Source: Microthrixaceae bacterium
GTDB lineage: Bacteria > Actinomycetota > Acidimicrobiia > Acidimicrobiales > Poriferisodalaceae
Length of the DNA stretch: 64,000 nucleotides
Assembly (NCBI GenBank): GCA_011523825.1
Contig: WTFX01000029.1
Location: 219,920-283,919, forward strand
Direction: 5' to 3'
Position 1 is the first letter of the stretch, and every line of letters begins with the position of its first letter. A program made the position numbers and the translations under genes. The notes beneath the pieces are model-generated. The model ran no database searches. It was not told the origin of the DNA and saw nothing but the letters and a program-made list of their open reading frames with translations. Below, one piece after another: positions 57,241 through 64,000 of the stretch.

Positions 57241-59021
57241 ATCATGCCGGTGTCGCCATTCACCTCGATGAGGGCGCCATCGGGGATGCGTCCCGTCGCC
57301 CCCGTTGCCGAGATGACACAAGGCAGTCCGAGTTCGCGGCTCACGATCACCGAGTGGCTGAGCGCTGCGCCGACGTCCACCACAACCGCGCTCGCGCTCA
57401 CGAACAGCGGCGTCCACGACGGATCGGTGAGCGGCGCTACGAGCACATCCCCAGGGGACAGCGCGGTCGGGTCGCTGCTGTCGAGCACCACTCGCGCCCG
57501 CCCGCGGGCTATGCCAGGGCAGCCCGGCAAACCAGCGAGCGTCTCGCCCGCTGAGAGCTGCGCCAGTTCGGACGCGCCCCGACGAGGCCACTCTGACAGC
57601 GGCGGCGGGTCACCGACGATGACGAAAGGCTCCTGACGCGACGCGGCGTCGTCCCACCGGGCCTGACGCTCCGCGATGACCTCTGCCCAGCCGGTCGGGT
57701 CATCGAGCATCTCGTGGATTTCCGACAGCCGCAGCATGCCGAACTCGGTCGCGCCGCTGAACTGCCCACGCTCGACGAGTCGCTCGCCCAGTACCCGTGA
57801 GGCGATGCGGCACTCGTTCACGTAGCGCACGCAGTTGGTCTTGGTGCGCTCGCGTCCGGGCAGGTACACGGCTGCCGCACCGAGGGCCAGGTTGAACTGC
57901 ATCTGGGTGTCGGGGTCGGCCTCGAGCAATCCAGAGATCTCTGCCGCCAGCGCCTCTCGCTGGGCGGCCAGTTCTGCGCGCCGCCGTGCCGGCTCGGCAT
58001 CGGCGGGCGCCAGGCGCATGCGGTCGATGGCCGCCAGCGCGATGTCGGGGTCGGTTTCCCAGGTGGGGCAGCTCATCTCCCACTCGTTCGGACCCCGCGA
58101 GCCGAACTCATACGCGAACGAGTCGAAGGCCTCGTTGAACGCCGCTACGTCGCCTGACGGGTCCTCAGCGCCTGCCGCAGCCAGGCGATCAGCCAAGCCC
58201 GCCGGTCCAGCGTCGAACAACGCCCCCAGCGCGCTGGATTCGGCGACCTGCCGTCCGAGTTGCCACATCGCATCCGAGGGTGCAGCGGACGCCACGTCCC
58301 CGAAGCCGGCCACCAGCTTGAGCGTGTCCTCAGGCCGCCCCAGCGCCGTGCACACCTGCTCGATCGCGCCCAGCGGCACCGCCGCCAGGAAGGACACCTT
58401 CAGGTGCCGCGCGAACAGCAGCCGGAAACCGGTGCCGTCGATGTAGCCCGACTCGAGGAAGTTGCTCATCCAATCGATGATCTCGTGGTCGCCCATCTGG
58501 GCGAAGTCGGGGCGCTGCGCGCGCAGTTCGGCGATGTTCTGCTCGTCTTCGAGCACCTCCGGCAACGCCGGCGCCGCGAACAGCATCAGGAAGGTCTCGC
58601 CGATGCGCTGCTCGGCCTCGGGGCTGGCATCGTCGGGATGCGGTTCGTAGGGCGGGATGCCCGGCTGCTCGCCGAAGAAGGTCCGATCAACGGTGTCGAC
58701 ATCGATGCCGGGGGCGCGGGCGCCGAAGACACGCCCGATCGCGGCGTTGAGATATGTGTAGCCGCCGAAGACGCCCAGGAATACGCAGTTGTCGGGATCG
58801 AACTCGTCGTAGTCGAACGCACCCATGTCCACGTACGCATCGCGGAACCCCAGCTCGGACATGCGAATGCCGTCGTCGTTCTGGAACGCGAAGTCGAAGG
58901 TGCTCATCCTCACCGGATCGGGGAACACCTCGCCCACGTTGGCGCGGGTCCAGATGGGATAACGCTCCGAAGGTTTCGTGCCGACGAAATAGCCGCCGCT
59001 CCGGTCTGTCAGATCCGCCAT
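57222..59021 (-). CDS. PEP-utilising-type swivelling-His-domain protein without ATP-grasp
   Basis: The last 90 residues of this 599-aa protein form a PEP-utilising mobile domain with GDVLVAPLTDPSWTPLF and the phospho-acceptor His in GAALSHSVIVSRELGLPCVI. The first 500 residues are mostly helical and resemble the middle substrate domain of rifampin-phosphotransferase-like proteins. They include FEYEFGSRGPNE-like text (YEFGSRGPNEWEMSCPTW). There is no ATP-grasp domain, so a separate partner would be needed for phosphorylation. The ATG at 59021 has GGGAGGG close upstream. The gene starts downstream of a 15-bp inverted repeat. Confidence 0.85.
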   Translation of the reverse strand: MADLTDRSGGYFVGTKPSERYPIWTRANVGEVFPDPVRMSTFDFAFQNDDGIRMSELGFRDAYVDMGAFDYDEFDPDNCVFLGVFGGYTYLNAAIGRVFGARAPGIDVDTVDRTFFGEQPGIPPYEPHPDDASPEAEQRIGETFLMLFAAPALPEVLEDEQNIAELRAQRPDFAQMGDHEIIDWMSNFLESGYIDGTGFRLLFARHLKVSFLAAVPLGAIEQVCTALGRPEDTLKLVAGFGDVASAAPSDAMWQLGRQVAESSALGALFDAGPAGLADRLAAAGAEDPSGDVAAFNEAFDSFAYEFGSRGPNEWEMSCPTWETDPDIALAAIDRMRLAPADAEPARRRAELAAQREALAAEISGLLEADPDTQMQFNLALGAAAVYLPGRERTKTNCVRYVNECRIASRVLGERLVERGQFSGATEFGMLRLSEIHEMLDDPTGWAEVIAERQARWDDAASRQEPFVIVGDPPPLSEWPRRGASELAQLSAGETLAGLPGCPGIARGRARVVLDSSDPTALSPGDVLVAPLTDPSWTPLFVSASAVVVDVGAALSHSVIVSRELGLPCVISATGATGRIPDGALIEVNGDTGMITVLEL

Positions 59022-59058
59022 GTTCCCTCCCGACGGTGCTGAACGTGAAAGCACAGCG

Positions 59059-59098
59059 GGCCGGGCAGCCGCCTCCCCCTCATGGCGGCTGCCCGGCC
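59059..59098. promoter_or_regulatory. perfect 15-bp inverted repeat in a divergent intergenic region
   Basis: GGCCGGGCAGCCGCC (59059-59073) and its exact complement (59084-59098) flank a 10-nt loop. The site lies between the divergent starts at 59021 and 59158, so a simple terminator makes little sense. It could be an operator, or a leader hairpin of the minus-strand gene, whose loop would contain AGGGGGA. Confidence 0.7.
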
Positions 59099-59157
59099 AG
59101 GCCGTGATGTGATGCTAGACCGTCACGCACGCGTTCCGACCCGACATGGAGCAGCCG

Positions 59158-60177
59158 ATGCCGGTGACCATCGAGCACTACCGAGATCTCGGCGAGTTCG
59201 ACTATGGCGCCTGCGACCAAGTGTCGCCGACGATCCGTCGCGTCATATGCAAGAACCCGACGCCGTTCACCTATCGCGGCACCGGCACCTACATCGTCGG
59301 GCGCGGCGAGGTCGCGGTGATCGACGCCGGACCGCCGCTTGCGAGCCATCTCGACGATGTGCTCGCAGCACTCGAGCCTGGCGAGACGGTCATCGCCGCG
59401 CTGGTGACGCACACCCACAGCGATCACTCACCCCTCACCGGCGATCTGGTCGCAGCGACCGGCGCCCTCAGCTACGGCTACGGCCCGCACGCCAGCGTGT
59501 GGAAGCTCGATCCTGACGATCGGGTGGACTTCTCCGACTACATCAGCGCCGAGGAACAGGAGAAGTACCAAGCCGAGTTCGACGAGTTGCCCGAGGAGCT
59601 GAAGCGGGAAGGCGCCGACACCGAGTTCGTCCCCGATGTCGCTCTGGTCGATGGCGACATCGTCGCCGGTGACGGCTGGACGCTACGCGCCGTGCACACG
59701 CCGGGCCACTGCTCGAACCACCTGTGCTACGAGCTGCTCGAGGAGAACTCGCTCTTCTCAGGCGACCACGTCATGGGCTGGGCAACGAGTGTCGTGGGGC
59801 CTCCCGACGGCTCGATGCAGGACTACCTCGACTCGCTGGCGAAGCTGCTCGAATTTGACCACGAGCGTTACTGGCCGACTCACGGGCCCCCGATTCCCGA
59901 ACCCACGGCATACGTGCGCTCGTTCATCGCGCACCGCAGCGACCGCGAGCAGCAGATCATCGAGCACCTCCGACCGGGACCGTGCCGCATCGCGGACTTC
60001 GTGCCGAAGATGTACGAGGCCTACGACAAGCGGCTTTGGTATCCCGCGGCAAGCTCGGTCTACGCGCACATGCTCCATCTCGTCGAGAGCGGCCGCGCTC
60101 GGGTGCTCGATGCAGACGGGCGCGATGGGGGCGAGCCCAAGCTCACGTCGGTCTACGAACTGACAGCAGCCGCCTAG
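59158..60177 (+). CDS. metallo-beta-lactamase-fold hydrolase (LACTB2-like)
   Basis: The 339-aa protein has [20 protein letters not shown], the zinc motif THTHSDHSP, a third His in [27 protein letters not shown] (Asp ligand) and a final His in [10 protein letters not shown]-terminal winged-helix-like domain (about 265-325) is typical of the LACTB2/hydroxyacylglutathione-hydrolase-like group. Thioesterase or RNA endonuclease activity are both known for relatives. The start at 59158 has GGAG 6 nt upstream. An ATG 4 codons earlier is possible. nucS follows after 4 nt. Confidence 0.88.
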   Translation: MPVTIEHYRDLGEFDYGACDQVSPTIRRVICKNPTPFTYRGTGTYIVGRGEVAVIDAGPPLASHLDDVLAALEPGETVIAALVTHTHSDHSPLTGDLVAATGALSYGYGPHASVWKLDPDDRVDFSDYISAEEQEKYQAEFDELPEELKREGADTEFVPDVALVDGDIVAGDGWTLRAVHTPGHCSNHLCYELLEENSLFSGDHVMGWATSVVGPPDGSMQDYLDSLAKLLEFDHERYWPTHGPPIPEPTAYVRSFIAHRSDREQQIIEHLRPGPCRIADFVPKMYEAYDKRLWYPAASSVYAHMLHLVESGRARVLDADGRDGGEPKLTSVYELTAAA

Positions 60178-60181
60178 ACCA

Positions 60182-60841
60182 TTGCGACTGGTCATCGCTC
60201 GCTGCACGGTCGACTACTCGGGACGGCTCGACGCGCACCTGCCCGAGGCCGTCAGGCTGATCATGGTGAAGGCCGACGGCTGCGTGGCCATTCATGCCGA
60301 CGGCGGTGCCTACAAGCCGCTGAACTGGATGAACGCGCCCAACCGGCTCGTCTGCGAACCCGATCTGTGGCGCGTCACGAACGACAAGGGCGAGCGTCTC
60401 GAGATCCGCCTCTCCGAGGTGATCAGCGACACCGCGCACGACATGGGCATGGATCCCGGTCTCGAGCGGGACGGCGTCGAGGCACACCTGCAGGAGCTGT
60501 TAGCCGCACATCCCGAGACGCTGGCGGACGGCACCGTGTTGGTGCGGCGCGAGTACCCGACCGACATCGGTCCCGTAGACCTGCTGTGCCGGGACTGCGA
60601 CGGCGCGACGCTGGCCGTGGAGATCAAGCGGCGGGGCGAGATCGACGGGGTCGAGCAGCTCTGCCGCTATCTCGAATACCTGAACAGGGATGCCCGCTTG
60701 GCGCCCGTGAGCGGCGTCTTCGCCGCACAGGAGATCAAGCCTCAAGCGCGCGTGCTCGCGGCCGACCGGGGCATCCGCTGTGTCGTGCTCGACTACGACG
60801 AGCTACGCGGCATCACCAGCGACGCCCTCAAGCTGTTCTGA
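60182..60841 (+). CDS. nucS: mismatch-specific endonuclease NucS (EndoMS)
   Basis: NucS is the actinobacterial and archaeal replacement for MutSL and cuts both strands at mismatches. The 219-aa product has the N-terminal dimer domain ([31 protein letters not shown]). The C-terminal RecB-like nuclease has GPVDLLCRD and [20 protein letters not shown] (catalytic Asp and Glu-x-Lys). The extreme C-terminus DALKLF fits a beta-clamp-binding tail. It starts with TTG, 4 nt after the MBL gene, so the two are co-transcribed. Confidence 0.95.
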   Translation: MRLVIARCTVDYSGRLDAHLPEAVRLIMVKADGCVAIHADGGAYKPLNWMNAPNRLVCEPDLWRVTNDKGERLEIRLSEVISDTAHDMGMDPGLERDGVEAHLQELLAAHPETLADGTVLVRREYPTDIGPVDLLCRDCDGATLAVEIKRRGEIDGVEQLCRYLEYLNRDARLAPVSGVFAAQEIKPQARVLAADRGIRCVVLDYDELRGITSDALKLF

Positions 60842-60861
60842 GCTGCCGCCTCCGCAGCTCA
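60839..60861. terminator. bidirectional hairpin at the nucS stop
   Basis: TGAGCTGC-CGCCTCC-GCAGCTCA is a perfect 8-bp stem with a 7-nt loop that begins in the nucS TGA. It sits in the 31-nt convergent gap with the MaoC gene. Confidence 0.55.
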
Positions 60862-60872
60862 GGCGTCGGCTT

Positions 60873-61754
60873 CTAGGCGTAGGTGCACAGTCCGTTGTCG
60901 ATGACCACGCGCTGCTCGTCGGTGCCCTTCTGAGCAACCGTGCGGTAGATCGCTCGGCCTTCGCCGTCGTCCCACACCTGGATGGTCAGCTCGTCGCCGG
61001 GAAACACCGGAGCAGAGAACCGGGAGTCCATCGACCGGAAACGGGCCGGATCACCCTCGCACAGGGTGTGCAGCAGCGCCCGGCCGGTGAAGCCATAGGT
61101 GCACAGGCCGTGCAGGATCGGCTTGGGAAAGCCTGCGAGCTCGGTTGCGAACCACGGGTCGCTGTGCAGCGGGTTGTAGTCGCCGCTCAGCCGGTAGGTG
61201 AGGGCCTGATCGGGACGGGTCTGGTACGAGATCTCGTAGTCAGGGTCGCGGTCGGGCGCGCTGACCAGTGGAGCGGTGCTGCCCGCCTCGCCCCCGAAAC
61301 CGCCCGAACCGCGGATCACCACCGAACTCCGAAGCTCGAAGATGACGTCGCCGGAATCGGGATCGACCGCGCTGGCCTCGGTGTCGATGATGGCGTTGCG
61401 GCCTTCACCCTTGTCCCACATGCCGGCGATGCGATCAGTGATCTCGACGGTTCCTTCGGTCGGGATCGGCTGGTGCACGGTGATCCCCTGACTGCCGTGC
61501 AGCAGCTTGCCCCAGTCCAGATCACCGGCATTGGCCATGGCACCGCCAGCGCCGAATCCGATGACGACGCCCTGGGTCGGGAACGCCTGGTGGGCGATGT
61601 TCTTGGAATTGTGGGTGGTGAACTCCAGCTCGGAGCCGAAGGGATCCTCGGCGCCGGCACCGATGCCGACGGCATACAGCAGCGAGTCGCGGAACGTCCA
61701 CGACCGCATGGTTGGAGTGCCGGTGGCGCCGACTGCTTCGGGATTGAGTCCCAT
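60873..61754 (-). CDS. MaoC-like enoyl-CoA hydratase 2
   Basis: The 293-aa double-hotdog protein matches the hydratase-2 domain of peroxisomal MFE-2. The first hotdog covers about 1-140 (FRDSLLYAVGIGAGAEDP). The catalytic half has YRLSGDYNPLHSDPWFA (Asp/His dyad) and PILHGLCTYGFTGRALL. It would form (3R)-hydroxyacyl-CoA. It is downstream of the SDR by 71 nt, so the two enzymes together could reproduce MFE-2 chemistry as separate proteins. Confidence 0.92.
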   Translation of the reverse strand: MGLNPEAVGATGTPTMRSWTFRDSLLYAVGIGAGAEDPFGSELEFTTHNSKNIAHQAFPTQGVVIGFGAGGAMANAGDLDWGKLLHGSQGITVHQPIPTEGTVEITDRIAGMWDKGEGRNAIIDTEASAVDPDSGDVIFELRSSVVIRGSGGFGGEAGSTAPLVSAPDRDPDYEISYQTRPDQALTYRLSGDYNPLHSDPWFATELAGFPKPILHGLCTYGFTGRALLHTLCEGDPARFRSMDSRFSAPVFPGDELTIQVWDDGEGRAIYRTVAQKGTDEQRVVIDNGLCTYA

Positions 61755-61825
61755 GATTGATGTCCTTCCTGCGTGAATCGAAGTGGGGTGCGGGTCGAGT
61801 CTGCCGGTCGACGGATGCCTGCGGC

Positions 61826-62743
61826 TCAGTCAGCCACGCCGCCATCGGCCGGCTGGCCGCTCATGCCGCTGTTGAGGCGGGCATCGCGCACGAGCTGGCG
61901 GGCCGCATCGCCGATCTTGGTCGGGTCGTCGACGGCGTCGATCGTCGGGCCGCGTTCCCAGCCCTCGGCGACCGCAAGCATGCGGCCCGATGCTTCGAAG
62001 ACCCGGCCCGTCACGCCTGCTGCTTCGGCTGAGCACAGCCAGGTCACGATCGGCGCGATGTAGCGGGGGTGCATCAGGGCCTGATCCTCCTCGGAGGCTT
62101 CGCCCATGCCCAAGTCCTCGGTCATGCGCGTGAGTGCGCCAGGTGCAACCGCATTGACGCGTACGCCGTAGCGCGCCAGCTCGCGCGCCGCGATGATGGT
62201 GAACGCTGCGATGCCCATCTTGGCTGCGCCGTAGTTGGTCTGTCCCGGGTTGCCGTAAATTCCCGAGACCGATGTCGTGTTCACAATCGATGCGTTCACC
62301 TGCTCGCCGGCCTTGGACTTCTCCCGCCAGTAGGAACTGGCCCAGCGTGCGGGTGCGAAGGTGCCCTTGAGGTGGACCTTGATCACCGCGTCCCACTCGG
62401 CCTCGGTCATGTTCACCAGCATCCGGTCGCGCAGGATGCCGGCATTGTTCACCATGCCGTGCAGGTCGCCGAACGTCTCGACGGCCTGGTTCACGAGCCG
62501 CTGAGCGCCTTCCCAATCGGAGACGTCGTCACCGTTGGCGACCGCCTCGCCGCCCATGGCCTTGATCTCGTTGACAACCTCGTCGGCGGGACCGATATCG
62601 GCACCGGTGCCGTCTCGGGCGCCGCCCAGGTCGTTGCAGACCACTTTGGCCCCGTGCTCGGCGAGCATCAGGCAATGCTCACGCCCGATGCCGCGGGCGC
62701 CTCCGGTCACGATGACAACTCGACCCTCGCACAGCTTGCTCAT
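61826..62743 (-). CDS. short-chain dehydrogenase, MFE-2 (R)-hydroxyacyl-CoA dehydrogenase type
   Basis: The 305-aa SDR has the cofactor loop VIVTGGARGIGREHCLML, an acidic DLGGARDGTGADIGPADEVV block found in MFE-2-type dehydrogenases, NNAGILRD, the catalytic Ser (TTSVSG), and Tyr-x-x-x-Lys (YGAAKMG). The ATG at 62743 has a GGAAGG tract about 14 nt upstream. The longer frame upstream is not supported. With the MaoC gene it forms a beta-oxidation pair for long or branched acyl-CoAs or sterol side chains. Confidence 0.9.
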   Translation of the reverse strand: MSKLCEGRVVIVTGGARGIGREHCLMLAEHGAKVVCNDLGGARDGTGADIGPADEVVNEIKAMGGEAVANGDDVSDWEGAQRLVNQAVETFGDLHGMVNNAGILRDRMLVNMTEAEWDAVIKVHLKGTFAPARWASSYWREKSKAGEQVNASIVNTTSVSGIYGNPGQTNYGAAKMGIAAFTIIAARELARYGVRVNAVAPGALTRMTEDLGMGEASEEDQALMHPRYIAPIVTWLCSAEAAGVTGRVFEASGRMLAVAEGWERGPTIDAVDDPTKIGDAARQLVRDARLNSGMSGQPADGGVAD

Positions 62744-62784
62744 GATGTCGTGATTTCCTTCCCTCGGTAGCGCCGCCCGCGTGC

Positions 62785-62796
62785 GACGGCGCCGTC
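62785..62796. promoter_or_regulatory. GACGGCGCCGTC palindrome in a divergent promoter
   Basis: A perfect 12-bp palindrome sits 41 nt upstream of the SDR start and about 92 nt upstream of the plus-strand gene. It could be a regulator site of the beta-oxidation genes, but the evidence is only the symmetry. Confidence 0.25.
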
Positions 62797-62874
62797 GGCA
62801 CCGCTGCCGGAGCGGCGACGACGGCTCGGAGTATCGCACGCACGCCGCGCCGCCTGCAGACGGCAAGCGACCCG

Positions 62875-62880
62875 TACGAT
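62875..62880 (+). promoter_or_regulatory. candidate leaderless -10 of the YoaR/VanW-type gene
   Basis: TACGAT lies 8 nt before the GTG at 62889 and no Shine-Dalgarno sequence is present. Confidence 0.42.
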
Positions 62881-62888
62881 CAACCCCC

Positions 62889-64000
62889 GTGCACTGGCCG
62901 ACGTGGGCCCCTCGCTGGTCGATCATCACGGCGGCCGCAATCCTGGTGGCGTCGATCCTCGGCACCGCCCTGCTGGCCATCAGGGACCCGTCTGATGCTC
63001 CCCCTCAGACCGCTCCGGTGACGTCGGCTGGGCCGACTCCGAGCAGCGCACCGGTGGTCGTTCCCACCGCAGCTCCGGGAACGCCGACCGAGGTGAGTCC
63101 CGACACGGTGCACCTGCGGATTGCTGCGCTTGCGGCAGAGCTGGCGGCGACACCGGTGTTGGTGCGCACCGATGTCGGCGATCTGACGCTGACCGTGGCC
63201 GACCTCGGCATTGCGCTTGAGCATGACGCCACCTACAACGCCGTCCGGCAATTGCGCACCGGCACTGCACAAGCGACAGACGAGGCTCCCGAGTCGTGGG
63301 TCGCGTGGTCTACCGATCCCCAGTTCACCGAGCGCCGGTACAGCGTCGACCGGTCAATGGCCCGCGCTGTGCTCGCCGACGCCGCTGACCTCGGTGTGAC
63401 GGCCACGCCCCCGAGGGTCGTCGTCGTCAACGGCACGCTCGCCGTCGATCTCGGCCTTCCCGGCCAAGTCGTCGACGCCGATGCCATCGTCGACCAGGTG
63501 CTCGAAGGCATCGCTCGCTCGTACACGCGAATCGAGATCGCTGCAGAGCTGATCGAGAGCGAACCGCTTGCCCACACGCCCGAATTGCAGGAGGCCGTCA
63601 ACACCGCACACCAGAACTACGGGCGCAGTCTCGTCGTCGCATACGGAGAGACGACCCATGACCTCACCATCGAGACGGTCGCCGGCTGGCTGCAGCTTGA
63701 TGCGGAGGCAGCACCGCCGAAGATCTCGTTCGATCAAGCGCACGTGGGGCCGTACCTCGAAGAGGTCTTCGCCGATCACTCGACCCCATTCGCCTCCGCC
63801 GCCATGGCTGTCATCGCCGGCGTGCCGACGGTTGTGGCGAGCGACGGCAGCATCGCCTGCTGTGCCGACGATGTCGGAGCCCTGATCGAGGAGGCATTGC
63901 TGGCACGCGTACAAGGGCCGCTCGCGCTGCCGTCGCGCCCTGCGGTGAGCCGTGAGGAACAGGCGCACCTGGAATCGCTGGGCATCGTCGAGCTCGTCGG
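62889..64000 (+). CDS. YoaR/VanW-type cell-wall protein, 3' truncated by window end
   Basis: The GTG frame stays open for 370 codons to the window edge. A short N-terminus is followed by a membrane helix (ITAAAILVASILGTALLAI), then a Pro/Thr-rich linker. Two repeats resemble the putative peptidoglycan-binding 4 domain: VRTDVGDLTLTVADLGI near 97-113 and VVAYGETTHDLTIETVAGWL near 250-270. The last residues (AHLESLGIVELVG) match the text that precedes a VanW domain in such proteins. The VanW part would lie beyond the window. It is likely anchored outside the membrane and acts on the wall. Confidence 0.8.
   Translation, partial: MHWPTWAPRWSIITAAAILVASILGTALLAIRDPSDAPPQTAPVTSAGPTPSSAPVVVPTAAPGTPTEVSPDTVHLRIAALAAELAATPVLVRTDVGDLTLTVADLGIALEHDATYNAVRQLRTGTAQATDEAPESWVAWSTDPQFTERRYSVDRSMARAVLADAADLGVTATPPRVVVVNGTLAVDLGLPGQVVDADAIVDQVLEGIARSYTRIEIAAELIESEPLAHTPELQEAVNTAHQNYGRSLVVAYGETTHDLTIETVAGWLQLDAEAAPPKISFDQAHVGPYLEEVFADHSTPFASAAMAVIAGVPTVVASDGSIACCADDVGALIEEALLARVQGPLALPSRPAVSREEQAHLESLGIVELV

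Noticed and set aside
59158..60177. MBL gene beside nucS as an SNM1/Artemis-type repair nuclease
   Set aside because: The beta-CASP domain and its motifs are missing; the sequence fits the LACTB2-like group.

Overview
This window comes from a high-GC actinobacterium, most likely class Acidimicrobiia or a close relative. The evidence is lineage-marker genes and gene order. NucS mismatch endonuclease is present. A SepIVA-like protein lies next to coaD. The orders comM-dprA-xerC-M23-rpsB-tsf-pyrH-frr-cdsA-dxr-rseP-ispG and rnc-(mutM-like)-smc-ftsY-ffh-rpsP-khpA-rimM-trmD-rplS are actinobacterial. GTP-type PEP carboxykinase, an AMACR-family enzyme and MFE-2-like beta-oxidation enzymes are also present. 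Start codons are often GTG or TTG. Several first genes of transcripts appear leaderless: a TANNNT -10 element sits 6-8 nt before the start codon.

Layout. From 31 to about 38.8 kb almost everything is on the minus strand and is core information processing. Reading against the coordinates, the blocks are: fakA-recG; coaD-sepIVA-DUF177-rpmF-plsX-acpP-rnc-mutM-like-smc-ftsY-ffh; rpsP-khpA-rimM-trmD-rplS-yraN; comM-dprA-xerC-degenerate M23; rpsB-tsf-pyrH-frr-cdsA-dxr-rseP-ispG; and rimP-nusA-infB-rbfA-truB. Many neighbours overlap by 4 nt (ATGA/GTGA), which indicates translational coupling. Only a two-gene micro-operon (19.5-19.8 kb) and rsmD (34.2 kb) interrupt on the plus strand. From 38.9 kb onward the gene direction is mixed and the content is metabolic: a cold-shock-like protein, pckG, an AMACR operon, a BtuF-like protein diverging from a UvrD-like helicase, xthA-ettA, a HAD phosphatase and a complete AapJQMP-type amino-acid ABC transporter. 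It continues with a CysQ-like phosphatase, a crotonase, a swivelling-His-domain protein, an MBL hydrolase followed by nucS, a MaoC/SDR pair, and the start of a YoaR/VanW-type protein cut by the window end.

How the genes work together. The minus-strand block is a growth cluster. It makes ribosomal proteins (S2, S16, L19, L32), translation and ribosome-assembly factors (IF2, EF-Ts, RRF, RbfA, RimP, RimM, TrmD, TruB, RsmD, KhpA), the SRP pathway (Ffh, FtsY), envelope lipid and isoprenoid precursors (PlsX, AcpP, CdsA, Dxr, IspG, CoaD), UMP kinase, an intramembrane protease and chromosome maintenance proteins (SMC, XerC, RecG, DprA, ComM). The later part supplies carbon flux (PckG), amino-acid uptake and acyl-CoA degradation.

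No rRNA, tRNA, CRISPR array, insertion sequence or prophage was recognised. No gene-free stretch exceeds about 250 nt. The unusual content is in the details: a MutM/Fpg homologue lacking its catalytic residues, an M23-like protein lacking zinc ligands, and a dispersed repeat entering two genes and one junction. Several short tandem repeats of 16-38 bp also lie exactly at gene ends, and there is a candidate structured rpsB leader.
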